From the NCBI GenBank assembly GCA_021731695.1, contig JAKFWZ010000030.1, forward strand, positions 1 through 47,346: a DNA stretch of 47,346 bases, read 5' to 3'. How positions within the stretch are numbered: position 1 is the stretch's first letter; each line of letters starts with the position of its first letter. This DNA comes from Candidatus Daviesbacteria bacterium. GTDB taxonomy: Bacteria > Patescibacteriota > Microgenomatia > Daviesbacterales > UBA10151. A program made the position numbers and the translations under genes. The notes beneath the pieces are model-generated. The model searched no databases. It saw only the letters and a program-made list of their open reading frames with translations, and was not told where the DNA came from. Shown here in pieces: positions 30,483 to 38,369 of the stretch.

Positions 30483-31337
30483 CTATGCAGGTAGTTCCTC
30501 CACAACAAAAGGCGAATTTCTCGTGTTATTAGAGGATGAATAAAGTGGTGGTTTTTGAGCTTGAGGTGGAGGGGCTGGAGCTGAAGTTGTAGCTTGAGCT
30601 TGCTGAGCGACTGCAGCTGGGGTTTGTTCGGCTGGGTTAATTGCGCTTGGTGGAGGAGGGACAGGGGCTGCAGCAGGTGCGATGGGAGGTTGGTGAGCAG
30701 GAGGTGGGCTTTGGAATTTTGAAGGAGCGTTTGCTGGTGTTGCGTTTGCCGGATTCCCCTGAACATCATTTAAACTGACTTTATCTTCGTCATTATAAAT
30801 ATCATAAAACAACTTAATCAGTTTTTCGTCATCGAGCTGGGTAGACTTTAGTCCGATTCGTCCGAGCTGTTTTAGAATATGATCTCTTCTTGGCTCCAGA
30901 ATATTTTTAGCTTTAGGCAGGTTCTTCTGCGCATCTGTTGTTGAAACCGCACCAAGTTCGATCGGCGAGACCGCTAAAACCACATAGAATTGTTTATCAA
31001 GCACCTCGTTATCACGGATAATGGCTGCGACGAATGCCCGGTATCTTTGCATCATGAGCTGAAGCAGCGGCTGGGTTTGTTTTTTTTCTGCCTCCTTTAG
31101 CGTGTTTAAATAATGGGAAATATCCAGCTTTTTACTTCTAATTACAATTTGAATCGAAAAGGAAAGGGAGTTTAAAAATCCCGCGAATGAGCCAATTATT
31201 GCCAGCTGTTCGTTCTCGGAAAGCAAATCGAAATTAACAGCTGAAGTTTGAATGATCATAGCCATAGAGCCGTCCTTTTGGACAACCATATTATTTAATA
31301 CTCGACTGACAGGTACAAAATCTTTTGTATTAGGCAT
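30483..31337 (-). CDS. VirB4/TraC N-terminal-domain-like protein
   Basis: A 284-aa soluble protein. Residues 1-190 resemble the N-terminal domain of TraC/TrsE ATPases (PVSRVLNNMVVQKDGSMAMI, LSENEQLAIIGSFAGFLNSL, QYFVVLAVSP-like strand), without any Walker motif. The last 80 or so residues are Pro/Ala/Gln-rich and disordered. It lies directly upstream of the VirB4 ATPase and downstream of the PrgI-like gene, so it is probably a partner subunit of the ATPase at the cytoplasmic base. The repeat-filled spacer separates it from the ATPase gene. Confidence 0.72.
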   Translation of the reverse strand: MPNTKDFVPVSRVLNNMVVQKDGSMAMIIQTSAVNFDLLSENEQLAIIGSFAGFLNSLSFSIQIVIRSKKLDISHYLNTLKEAEKKQTQPLLQLMMQRYRAFVAAIIRDNEVLDKQFYVVLAVSPIELGAVSTTDAQKNLPKAKNILEPRRDHILKQLGRIGLKSTQLDDEKLIKLFYDIYNDEDKVSLNDVQGNPANATPANAPSKFQSPPPAHQPPIAPAAAPVPPPPSAINPAEQTPAAVAQQAQATTSAPAPPPQAQKPPLYSSSNNTRNSPFVVEELPA

Positions 31338-31349
31338 AAATAGTTTGGA

Positions 31350-31423
31350 GTGAAGAGGAAAGAGAGAAGAAAATATAACTTGAGGTTTTTGGTTTTACCT
31401 CCGTACTCTTCACTCATTACTCT
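31350..31423. repeat. GGAGTGAAGAG-type inverted repeat
   Basis: GGAGTGAAGAGGAAAGAG on the left is answered by CTCTTCACTCATTACTCTTCACTG on the right. A related sequence is translated inside the VirB6-like gene at about 45600-45640. Confidence 0.45.
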
Positions 31424-32857
31424 TCACTGTATCAGTTTCTTCGCCGCCATTAAAATCGGTGGTAAAATTTCGTTAGTGAGCTCAATACCAACCTTATCAA
31501 AGAGCAGGTCGTCTTTTTCGACTGTTATTGAGTACTCTCCATTGGGAAGAGGTGTGGCTGCAACGAACTGTCCAAGCTTATTACTTTTTAGCGCCCGCAC
31601 TGGCAATCCCTGTTTATCATGAGCTACAACTATTGCTCCTGAAAGATAATTGCCAAGAGAATCGGTGACGATTCCGTTGATAACGTTAGGGAATGTAGTG
31701 AGTTTTAAAGTCGGAATACTTTTAGCTTTTGTAACAGGAACTACACTAACCGCAGGTTTTGGCGGTTCCTTTTGCAGTTCAGCCATCTTCTGAGCGGTTT
31801 CAGAAGCTTTCTGGTTTAGCTTCTGAAGTTGTGTCAAAAGATCTTCAAAGTTTTCGATATAAGATTTTGGGTCAACTCCTGGTTGGGCCGCTTGCTGTTT
31901 GATTTGAGCCAGGGAGCTTTCAATTTTAATAATTTCTTCCTGATTCTTCTGGGCTTCTTTAGCTAGTTCGACTGTTTTTTTCAGTTGCTGTTCTGTTGCT
32001 ACTTCAGGCACCTCAGCTGGCGCTGGTGTCTGGGCTTGCGGCTGGGTTTGAAGCAGCGGCTCTGGTTTGGATACAGGATTGTTCGGGCGACTGATATTTA
32101 AATCAGGCAATGGTATGTTCGCTTCCATTTTTTGCTGGTCTGGCGGGGTAGCTGGTAGCGGGGTTTGTGGTTTCGGCGGTGCAGGTGAAGCTACCGGAAC
32201 AGCTAACGGAGATTTTAGAGCAGGTGAAATAGGCGGGGTTGGTATGGGAGCTGGCTGAGGCTGAACCTGTGGTCTTGGTGCTGGTGCCTGAGCCGAAGGC
32301 CCTGATGTTGAAAGTGGGACAAAAGATGTTTGACCGGCTTTGAATTTGTCGATAAAATTTTGCTTCTTTCCGAGCGTTGGCGGGGGAGCAGATTTAGAAG
32401 CAGGTCCGGCTACGGGAGCCAAAGAAGAAGAAAGAGCAGAGGGTAATAGATTTGGATTTCCTAAAACCGCATGCTGTTTTATTTCTTCATATTTATAAGT
32501 TTTTAAGTAGTGGCTAAGTCTTTTGTTAAATAGTGGGTCTTCAGTGTTTAATATTTTTGAAGAAAACTTTAAAGAAGTAGGCTGGAAAATAGCCTTAAAA
32601 AATGCACCAACCCAATGATCCAGCGGTCGTTCCTGAATCGGCAAAAAAGCAAAAGCGACCCCTAAAAGAGAAGAGATAACGATGATTGGCCAGGCGATAA
32701 TCGGCTGGACTGTTGAAAGAGTGGTAAAAATTAAGAAGGCAAAACCAACTCCACCGGCAAGATAAGCAAATTGTTTTAAAGTCATATCGCCCACGAGATG
32801 GAACTCGAAATTGGTGACGTTTTGAGGTATAGGATGGGCTTGAAATACAGGTTCCAT
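31424..32857 (-). CDS. PrgI-family T4SS membrane protein with Pro-rich linker and Ig-like C-terminus
   Basis: A 477-aa protein. Residues 1-95 match PrgI/VirB3-type proteins: VTNFEFHLVGDMTLKQFAYL, then two membrane helices (about 30-75) and FLPIQERPLDHWVGAFFKAI. A long Pro/Ala-rich part (about 140-290) is followed by a coiled coil (about 290-375, LKKTVELAKEAQKNQEEIIK) and a carboxypeptidase-regulatory-like beta domain (about 390-470, VINGIVTDSLGNYLSGAIVV and PNGEYSITVEKD). PrgI proteins sit with VirB4 in Gram-positive T4SS. The added coiled coil and Ig-like end are not part of the usual 110-aa family. It is encoded 5 nt after an S23/IVP gene. Confidence 0.82.
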   Translation of the reverse strand: MEPVFQAHPIPQNVTNFEFHLVGDMTLKQFAYLAGGVGFAFLIFTTLSTVQPIIAWPIIVISSLLGVAFAFLPIQERPLDHWVGAFFKAIFQPTSLKFSSKILNTEDPLFNKRLSHYLKTYKYEEIKQHAVLGNPNLLPSALSSSLAPVAGPASKSAPPPTLGKKQNFIDKFKAGQTSFVPLSTSGPSAQAPAPRPQVQPQPAPIPTPPISPALKSPLAVPVASPAPPKPQTPLPATPPDQQKMEANIPLPDLNISRPNNPVSKPEPLLQTQPQAQTPAPAEVPEVATEQQLKKTVELAKEAQKNQEEIIKIESSLAQIKQQAAQPGVDPKSYIENFEDLLTQLQKLNQKASETAQKMAELQKEPPKPAVSVVPVTKAKSIPTLKLTTFPNVINGIVTDSLGNYLSGAIVVAHDKQGLPVRALKSNKLGQFVAATPLPNGEYSITVEKDDLLFDKVGIELTNEILPPILMAAKKLIQ

Positions 32858-32862
32858 AATTT

Positions 32863-33240
32863 TTAGTTGGCTAGCTTGTTTGTTTTAAGATTTTTAAGAA
32901 TAGCCTGAAGCATTTTTGAGACTTCTTCTAGAAGTTCAAAGCTTTTTTGAAAACTGCTGCCTGGCGCAAACTTTAGCTCCCGGCTTAATATTAACTGGGA
33001 CTCAAGTTCTAAAACCGACCCATATGCAAAAGAATAAAATTGCCGCCATTCTTTAGCAAAACCCCTTCCTGATCCTTCGGCGATGTTAGAAAGGATTGAA
33101 ACAACAGCCGGTCTCATTTGAGAGATGAGCCCGAACTGTTCTTCTTTCGGAAACGATTTTGTTAAATAATATATCTCTTTTGCAAGCTGAAGCGATCTTT
33201 GCCAAACGATTAAATCCTTATATGATCTTATATTCGACAT
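32863..33240 (-). CDS. Four-helix bundle protein (23S rRNA IVP/S23 family), second copy
   Basis: A 125-aa protein with the family hallmarks YKDLIVWQRSLQLAKEIYYL, LTKSFPKEEQFGLISQMRPA, VSILSNIAEGSGRG and SFAYGSVLELESQLIL. It is a more typical family member than the copy at 23536. It ends 5 nt before the PrgI-like gene, so it could be the leader of the T4SS operon or a hitch-hiking insertion. A CTAG-rich repeat precedes it. Function unknown. Confidence 0.88.
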   Translation of the reverse strand: MSNIRSYKDLIVWQRSLQLAKEIYYLTKSFPKEEQFGLISQMRPAVVSILSNIAEGSGRGFAKEWRQFYSFAYGSVLELESQLILSRELKFAPGSSFQKSFELLEEVSKMLQAILKNLKTNKLAN

Positions 33241-33290
33241 ACTATAACTAGAATCTAGTGACTAGCAAACTAGTATCTAGTTAGCTAACT
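33241..33290. repeat. CTAG-rich short repeat upstream of the IVP gene
   Basis: ACTAGAATCTAGTGACTAGCAAACTAGTATCTAGTTAGC contains five CTAG sites in about 40 nt, arranged as imperfect tandem and inverted copies. CTAG is usually rare in bacterial DNA. Confidence 0.55.
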
Positions 33291-33359
33291 ATCTTGCTTT
33301 TAAATCCTACGTCGTGAAAATTTTTGTGTCCAGAGCCTCAAAGTAGATCAGTTTAAATA

Positions 33360-33388
33360 TTGACTCGTACATTTCTAAGATGTACGAT
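33360..33388 (+). promoter_or_regulatory. brnTA promoter with palindromic operator
   Basis: TTGACT (33360-33365), a 17-nt spacer and TACGAT (33383-33388). A perfect 8-bp inverted repeat TCGTACAT-7 nt-ATGTACGA (33365-33387) spans the spacer and both hexamer edges. It is the expected target of the BrnA antitoxin for autorepression. Confidence 0.7.
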
Positions 33389-33398
33389 ATCAGAAGTT

Positions 33399-33689
33399 AT
33401 GCTATTGGAAGAACCTCTGGAGTTTGAATGGGACGCGGGGAATATTGGTAAAAATAAAAAGCATGATATTGAGAACAGTGAAGCAGAGCAACCCTTTTTT
33501 GATAATAAGAAAAAAATATTTAAAGACAGTCTGCATTCTGGGGGAGAAGAAAGGTTTAGAATTGTTGGAGAAACAAACAGAGGAAGGTTATTGTTTATAG
33601 CTTTTACGAAGAGAAAAGGCAGGATCAGGATAATTTCTGCCAGAGATATAAATAAAAAGGAGGTGTATTTATATGAAGAAGCCGCTTAA
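33399..33689 (+). CDS. brnT: BrnT-family toxin
   Basis: 96 aa from the ATG at 33399; the track start at 33360 coincides with the -35 box. The sequence PLEFEWDAGNIGKNKKHDIE matches the BrnT opening (FEWD-x-K-x-x-N-x-x-KH), followed by RFRIVGETNRGRLLFIAFT and RIRIISARDINKKE. BrnT is a ribonuclease toxin with a RelE-like fold. The first gene of the pair, it overlaps the antitoxin gene by 17 nt, as is usual for brnTA. Confidence 0.88.
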   Translation: MLLEEPLEFEWDAGNIGKNKKHDIENSEAEQPFFDNKKKIFKDSLHSGGEERFRIVGETNRGRLLFIAFTKRKGRIRIISARDINKKEVYLYEEAA

Positions 33690-33936
33690 ATTACCAAAAT
33701 TTAAAAATGAGGATGAAGAGAGGGAGTTTTGGGCAAAGATTGATTTGTCTGAATATTATGAACCTTCAGATTTGGAAAGCGTAAGTTTTCCTAATTTGAA
33801 GCCTACCTTCGAAAGGGTGAGTATGCGCGTACCGGCTCACCTGCTGAATAGGTTAAAGAGTAAGGCGAATGAATTAGATGTGCCGTATCAGTCTTTAATA
33901 AAGCAGGCGATTGATCATTGGCTTAAAACTGCATAA
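33673..33936 (+). CDS. brnA: BrnA-family (CopG-like) antitoxin
   Basis: An 87-aa protein. The N-terminal part (EEREFWAKIDLSEYYEPSDL) resembles the toxin-wrapping region of CopG_antitoxin/BrnA proteins. The C-terminal half (VSMRVPAHLLNRLKSKANEL, PYQSLIKQAIDHWL) is a ribbon-helix-helix DNA-binding domain. It has a strong Shine-Dalgarno (AGGAGGTG, 8 nt from the ATG). It should neutralise BrnT and repress the pair through the palindrome in the promoter. Confidence 0.87.
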   Translation: MKKPLKLPKFKNEDEEREFWAKIDLSEYYEPSDLESVSFPNLKPTFERVSMRVPAHLLNRLKSKANELDVPYQSLIKQAIDHWLKTA

Positions 33937-33956
33937 GAATTTTTAACTAAACCCTT

Positions 33957-34041
33957 AACGCTTCACGCTGTGATCTGTTTTGCTGTGAACCATGAACTAA
34001 CAACGAGTGATCAAAGAGGGTCAGATAGAAAATTGGTTTAG
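33957..34041. repeat. Intergenic repeat stretch between brnA and the large-protein operon
   Basis: GCTGTGAACCATGAACTAACAACGAG belongs to the same repeat type as 22311-22386. Nothing else gene-like is seen here. Confidence 0.4.
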
Positions 34042-34071
34042 TTGACCTTAGAAGGTTAGCGAGAGTAAAAT
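34042..34071 (+). promoter_or_regulatory. Promoter of the large-protein operon
   Basis: TTGACC (34042-34047), an 18-nt spacer and TAAAAT (34066-34071), then 8 nt to the ATG at 34080. No Shine-Dalgarno is present, so the first gene is predicted to be leaderless. Confidence 0.6.
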
Positions 34072-34079
34072 TAATATAT

Positions 34080-35963
34080 ATGGCTGATGGTTCTGGAAAC
34101 ATAGATGCTGGTGTGAGAATGAGTAATGCCGATATGCGCCCTTACGGAGAAGGGGTGGTTCCGTCGCACATATCTCCTGCTCCTGGTATTGAGTCGGCAC
34201 TCTCTCCTCGTGTCTTAATTTCCAATCGTGTAACTAATATGTTTAGGAGGTCTCCTGATGAAGCGTCCGAAGCCCCCCGTAAGCCGGAACCTATCCGGGC
34301 TTCGGAAAATTACCCGGAAAACGAACGGAAGCTAGTAGATCAGATGCTTGATAGATTGGGTCAACCCGCGGGTGAAATGGAGTTACCGGAGGTGGTAGAC
34401 GCCATCGTCAGTAAGATGCCTAATCCCGAAAAAGCCGCCCGAAAAGCTGGAGAGAGCGATCTTCAATATTACGATAGGATTGGTAATTTTTTAGCCAGGG
34501 ATATTGCGAATAAGATGACTAACGAGCAGTCTGCGCTGCCAATAAGCGGAGAGATTCTTTATGCGCTGGGAGGAGAGATGAGGGGGAGAATGATCGATGC
34601 TTTACCGCGGGAAAAATTAGACGAAGTAGTGGACGCTTATGTTGATTATGCAACGCTAAGAGACAAGGAATTGAGGCAGCATGAAGCAGGTAGTGATCAG
34701 GGTGAAATTCTGACAAACCCCGGAGATATGGATTATGCCCGTACCCAGACACCGGTAACTGACCCTGACGAGGGTAGAAGTCTCGCCGCAGATGCCGAGC
34801 CGGCAACCCCCGTAACTTCATCCGTTCCTGAAGCAGAGGCTGCAGAATCTTCGGATGCTGAACCAAGAGAGGTGGAGATGCGTATTATTGATAATAATCC
34901 GGGCGAAATGAATCAAAATGTTTCTCATATATTAGATCAAATAGCAGAAAACGGAATGGAAGGCGTCAGGTTTAAGATAGCGGCTTCGCCAAAAGATTTT
35001 ATTGCTTTTCGTCGTTATCTCGAAGACGCACTCATTGATCCGGATTCCTTTATCATGAGCGACGTTGACGGAGAAACTGTATTTAGCGGGCAGCCTGAAT
35101 TGGTTCCTTTTGATCTTACAAAAGATAATTCACCAGAGGATTTAAGAACAGGAATGGAGCAGAGGCTTAAATTGATCGGGCAAAAAGACGGAGCTTTAAG
35201 AGTAATGCTTTCTACTAAAGAAGAAGATGAGGAGGTAAGAGAGGGGAGGTTTGATCAATTAAGGGCTGTTGCAGTTTCTGTGGCAGGAGAAGCAAAAGTC
35301 GAAAAGTGGCTTGGTGATGACGACAAAGATTTTGCTGAGATGAATGGTAGAGCAACAGGAAAAGTTCGCGTGCCGGCAGGCACTGGTTTACCTCTGCAGG
35401 GCGCAAGCGCTGATACTCAGCTAGATAATCCTCAGCCGACTTTAGATGAATTAGCGCGACGACAAATAGAGGCTGTAGGCCGTGCTGTCGATGCAGGGAG
35501 TGAGGCTGCGGAGGCAAGCGTAGATCCTAATGTAGATAGGGTTAACGCCCGAAGAAATGAGCAGGAAGTTATGCGTACATTATCGGTAATTTCCGACGTT
35601 GCAACTTCAATAGCGGATGGTGATTTTTCCGAAAGGAAAGCGCGTCAGTTTATTGACGATGCCAGCAATCTGGCCGGAAAAGAGATAACAGGTATGGCAT
35701 ATGTACAACTTGATGAAGTCATCGCTAAAATAAGAAAAGTAATTCAACGTTCTTCAGGGCCCGTCAGGCTTATGATTGTTAATGCTTTTACGGAAAAAAT
35801 GAAAACCGATATAAATGCCGGAAAGAATGATAAAGCTTTGGAAACTGCTAAGGCGATTAGTCTTTTAGATCTTGATACTCCAGCGGATAATGGTGAAGCT
35901 TTGCTTGAGGGTTTTGATGAAGAAACAACAGAAAGCTTAATAGATTCTTTGGAAGGAGTGTAA
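34080..35963 (+). CDS. Unknown 627-aa soluble protein, first gene of the cysteine-free operon
   Basis: I do not recognise this 627-aa protein. It is acidic and soluble, with no signal peptide or membrane helix and no cysteine. It alternates disordered Pro/Glu/Ala-rich parts (about 1-85 and 205-265) with helical parts (about 85-200 and 480-620) and a mixed alpha/beta middle (about 265-430, VRFKIAASPKDFIAFRRYLE). No nucleotide-binding or metal motif is visible. It precedes the 651-aa gene by 2 nt and is probably co-transcribed with the next three genes. Lying inside the T4SS-like locus, it may be a substrate or a cytoplasmic partner. Confidence 0.7.
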   Translation: MADGSGNIDAGVRMSNADMRPYGEGVVPSHISPAPGIESALSPRVLISNRVTNMFRRSPDEASEAPRKPEPIRASENYPENERKLVDQMLDRLGQPAGEMELPEVVDAIVSKMPNPEKAARKAGESDLQYYDRIGNFLARDIANKMTNEQSALPISGEILYALGGEMRGRMIDALPREKLDEVVDAYVDYATLRDKELRQHEAGSDQGEILTNPGDMDYARTQTPVTDPDEGRSLAADAEPATPVTSSVPEAEAAESSDAEPREVEMRIIDNNPGEMNQNVSHILDQIAENGMEGVRFKIAASPKDFIAFRRYLEDALIDPDSFIMSDVDGETVFSGQPELVPFDLTKDNSPEDLRTGMEQRLKLIGQKDGALRVMLSTKEEDEEVREGRFDQLRAVAVSVAGEAKVEKWLGDDDKDFAEMNGRATGKVRVPAGTGLPLQGASADTQLDNPQPTLDELARRQIEAVGRAVDAGSEAAEASVDPNVDRVNARRNEQEVMRTLSVISDVATSIADGDFSERKARQFIDDASNLAGKEITGMAYVQLDEVIAKIRKVIQRSSGPVRLMIVNAFTEKMKTDINAGKNDKALETAKAISLLDLDTPADNGEALLEGFDEETTESLIDSLEGV

Positions 35964-35965
35964 TT

Positions 35966-37921
35966 ATGGCTGAAGCACCGCTAAGTATTTTAAGAGGAAT
36001 TGATGAAAGGGCTAATGCCGCTTATGGAAGAGGGGGTGGAGCGCCAACGCCTGCCAGTCCTGATTTAACTGCCGGAGCTCCTGCAAGCCCGAGTGGTCCT
36101 AAAGAAAAAAATATTTTCGGAAAAACGTGGGAGAAAACTAAAGAGGGCGGGGGTTGGTTAGTAGATGCACTCTGGAAAAAAGAAGATGTCAGAGCGAGTC
36201 TTCTAACCGGAACAACGCTCTCACTGATTAGAGCTGGACTTAATTGGGGAACAGGAGGAATGGGGCTAGGTTTAAGTATTGGATTTGGTGCAGTTGGAGG
36301 AGGGATAAAAGCCGCGCAATCGGAAATTTACAGGCAGGCTACGGATAGAAAAGCGCAGCTTGAGGAAAAGGTGAGGTTAGCGCCCGTAACTGTTACAAAG
36401 GAAGATTCAGACAGATTAGATGAATTACGAGAAGCAAAGATATGGAGTATCAAGGCAAAATTCCGTGCCGCTGAAGATAAAAAACAGATTGCAAAAGCTG
36501 CATTCAGAGGTCTTTGGTGGGGAGCTGTTGGAGCGGCTATCGGAGTGGAGTTAAGTAAGTTCGATTTGGCAGGGCTTCTAAACGAACATAGAGATGCGCT
36601 TCTGCAAAGGCATGATGGTGCTAAGTTTGGCTTTTTGGCCGGAGGGTTGGCCGGTTCTACAGAAAGACTTGTTAAAGCAGTAAGACTGAAAAGCGGAGAG
36701 AAGTTTTCCTTTAAAAAGATGGGCGCTATTGTCGTAGGAAGTGCAGTGGCAGGTGCTCTATTGGGTGAAGGGATAGAGCAGGTAGTCAAGTCCGTAGGCA
36801 TAAAATTCCCCGGAACTGAAACACCCTCAGTCAAACCTGCAGATCAGCCTGTTGGGGTGACAGGATCCGGAGAAGCGGCAAAACCTGCAGTAGCTGCTCC
36901 TGCTGAAAAGCTTGGAGTTGTTGCACCTGCCGGCGGTGAGCAAGCTGCGGTTCCGGGTGCCGGACAAGTAGATTCTCCTCCCGGATCTATGGCTGAGGTA
37001 ATGCGTCCTGAAGCTAAGACCATGGTTAGTCCGGATGCAGATTTAGGTGCAAAAACTGAGGACCTAACGAAATTAAGAGATACGGAAGTGCATGCGTTAA
37101 CCGAGTATCGGGGGGCACAGGATTATGCAAAGGAATTATGGGGAGTGCTTAACGATCCTAATAATACTGAAAAATTAAATCCCTTCGATAATAATTTGCC
37201 ACCAGTTACAGAAGAGGGGGTTAAGGCAGCTGTTTATGATGCCAATATAAAACTATATGAACTTGATCAATCGGGTAGCCGGCTCGTTGATCATGCTTGG
37301 GAGATAAAAACTCCGGGGAATATGGATAGTTTAAATGCTACAGCGCAAAAAGAATTTGGAGAATATCAGGGGGCTCAGGCCTACGCCGATTCATTAAAAC
37401 CTGGCGATGTCGGAGCTAACGGAAATGTAATTAGTATTGAGGATGTTAGAGCTGCTCATGAAGAGGCCAAAAATCAATTTGAACAGGCACAAAGCGCAAT
37501 CAGGAATTCTGAATTAATTCAAAACTCAGATTCCAGACGTTGGGTTCCTCAGCTTCCGGAGGAGGTCAGGGGATTGCCAAATTTCTTTGATCAGGAAATA
37601 AGCGTTAAGCCCGGTTCGTCCTTTTGGGATTCATGGGACATAAAGCACGGCTATTTTGCGAGTGATTTAGAAGATGGCTGGATCAATCCGGCAAACGGTG
37701 TAACTCAGGAAGATGTGGTCAAAGGAATGATTAAGCAATTTGCTGAAGAAAACGGGCACCCCTTAGATAAAATTCCGGCCGGAACTATAAAACTAAGCGA
37801 TTTGGATTTAACAGACGAGCAAAAAGCTGCGATCAGAAAAGCGCTCGCTACAAATAGCGTCAGTAATTATCAGGATCAGGGAGTTAAAGCTTTTCGGACA
37901 GCGCTTAAAAGAGCAGCCTAA
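35966..37921 (+). CDS. Unknown 651-aa protein with glycine-zipper membrane segments
   Basis: This 651-aa protein has no cysteine and no signal peptide. After a disordered start, hydrophobic Gly/Ala-rich segments occur at about 77-115 (SLIRAGLNWGTGGMGLGLSI), 180-197 (GLWWGAVGAAIGVE), 218-232 and 250-272 (AIVVGSAVAGALLGEGIEQV), like membrane-inserting glycine zippers. A Pro/Ala-rich linker (about 280-350) leads to a helical C-terminal half with two similar repeats (EYRGAQDYAKEL and EYQGAQAYADSL, each followed by a V-K/R-A-A helix). It has a good Shine-Dalgarno (GGAAGGAG). The make-up would suit a pore-forming or translocator protein, but that is inference. Confidence 0.7.
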   Translation: MAEAPLSILRGIDERANAAYGRGGGAPTPASPDLTAGAPASPSGPKEKNIFGKTWEKTKEGGGWLVDALWKKEDVRASLLTGTTLSLIRAGLNWGTGGMGLGLSIGFGAVGGGIKAAQSEIYRQATDRKAQLEEKVRLAPVTVTKEDSDRLDELREAKIWSIKAKFRAAEDKKQIAKAAFRGLWWGAVGAAIGVELSKFDLAGLLNEHRDALLQRHDGAKFGFLAGGLAGSTERLVKAVRLKSGEKFSFKKMGAIVVGSAVAGALLGEGIEQVVKSVGIKFPGTETPSVKPADQPVGVTGSGEAAKPAVAAPAEKLGVVAPAGGEQAAVPGAGQVDSPPGSMAEVMRPEAKTMVSPDADLGAKTEDLTKLRDTEVHALTEYRGAQDYAKELWGVLNDPNNTEKLNPFDNNLPPVTEEGVKAAVYDANIKLYELDQSGSRLVDHAWEIKTPGNMDSLNATAQKEFGEYQGAQAYADSLKPGDVGANGNVISIEDVRAAHEEAKNQFEQAQSAIRNSELIQNSDSRRWVPQLPEEVRGLPNFFDQEISVKPGSSFWDSWDIKHGYFASDLEDGWINPANGVTQEDVVKGMIKQFAEENGHPLDKIPAGTIKLSDLDLTDEQKAAIRKALATNSVSNYQDQGVKAFRTALKRAA

Positions 37922-37923
37922 GC

Positions 37924-37952
37924 TTGTATAGATTTTAAAAGCAGGGTAATAT
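37924..37952 (+). promoter_or_regulatory. Internal promoter before the 117-aa gene
   Basis: TTGTAT (37924-37929), a 17-nt spacer and TAATAT (37947-37952), then 6 nt to the ATG at 37959. It would allow separate leaderless expression of the last two genes. Confidence 0.5.
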
Positions 37953-37958
37953 TAAATT

Positions 37959-38312
37959 ATGGATGCTCAAACAGATAAATTTTTAAATGATTTTGCAGAC
38001 AAAGCCTTAAACGGGCCGGGGTTTATTGCCTATGCCCCAAAGGAAAAAGAGGAATTTAAGCTAAAACTCCTAGAATATTTTAATGAATTAATTTTCGATA
38101 CTATGATCAGGAATTTAAATGATGCGCAACTTGAGGAACTAAATGCAATTGAAAATCTGGACAGCGAAGTGGCTCAGGAAAAAATTGCACTAATAAGCGC
38201 TTCAATCCCTGATTTCATTTTTATTTTGCAGGATAGGCTGGAAAAAGTATCGCAAGAAATTGCCATATCAGGTAAAATTCCTCAGGAACAAGCTCTCCCA
38301 CCTCAAGTTTAA
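37959..38312 (+). CDS. Small unknown helical protein
   Basis: A 117-aa acidic, all-helical protein without cysteine or membrane helix (FLNDFADKALNGPGFIAYAP, LLEYFNELIFDTMIRNLNDA, LEKVSQEIAISGKI). Its size, acidity and position in front of the giant gene resemble a secretion chaperone or a small structural partner; no sequence motif proves this. The promoter-like sequence 6 nt upstream suggests leaderless translation. Confidence 0.68.
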   Translation: MDAQTDKFLNDFADKALNGPGFIAYAPKEKEEFKLKLLEYFNELIFDTMIRNLNDAQLEELNAIENLDSEVAQEKIALISASIPDFIFILQDRLEKVSQEIAISGKIPQEQALPPQV

Positions 38313-38369
38313 AGTTTTTATCATTCTTATATCTTTCCCAAGGTTGATCTAAAGAGTAGAATAAATTAT

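Noticed and set aside
30290-30769. 159-aa minus-strand ORF in another frame
   Set aside because: Leu/Gln/His-rich shadow of the Pro-rich end of the VirB4 N-domain-like gene plus repeat DNA.
34519-34866. Minus-strand ORFs inside the large plus-strand genes (also 36328-36834, 39296-39601, 42163-42531)
   Set aside because: They lie antisense to long, well-formed frames, have no initiation signals and look compositionally like shadows.
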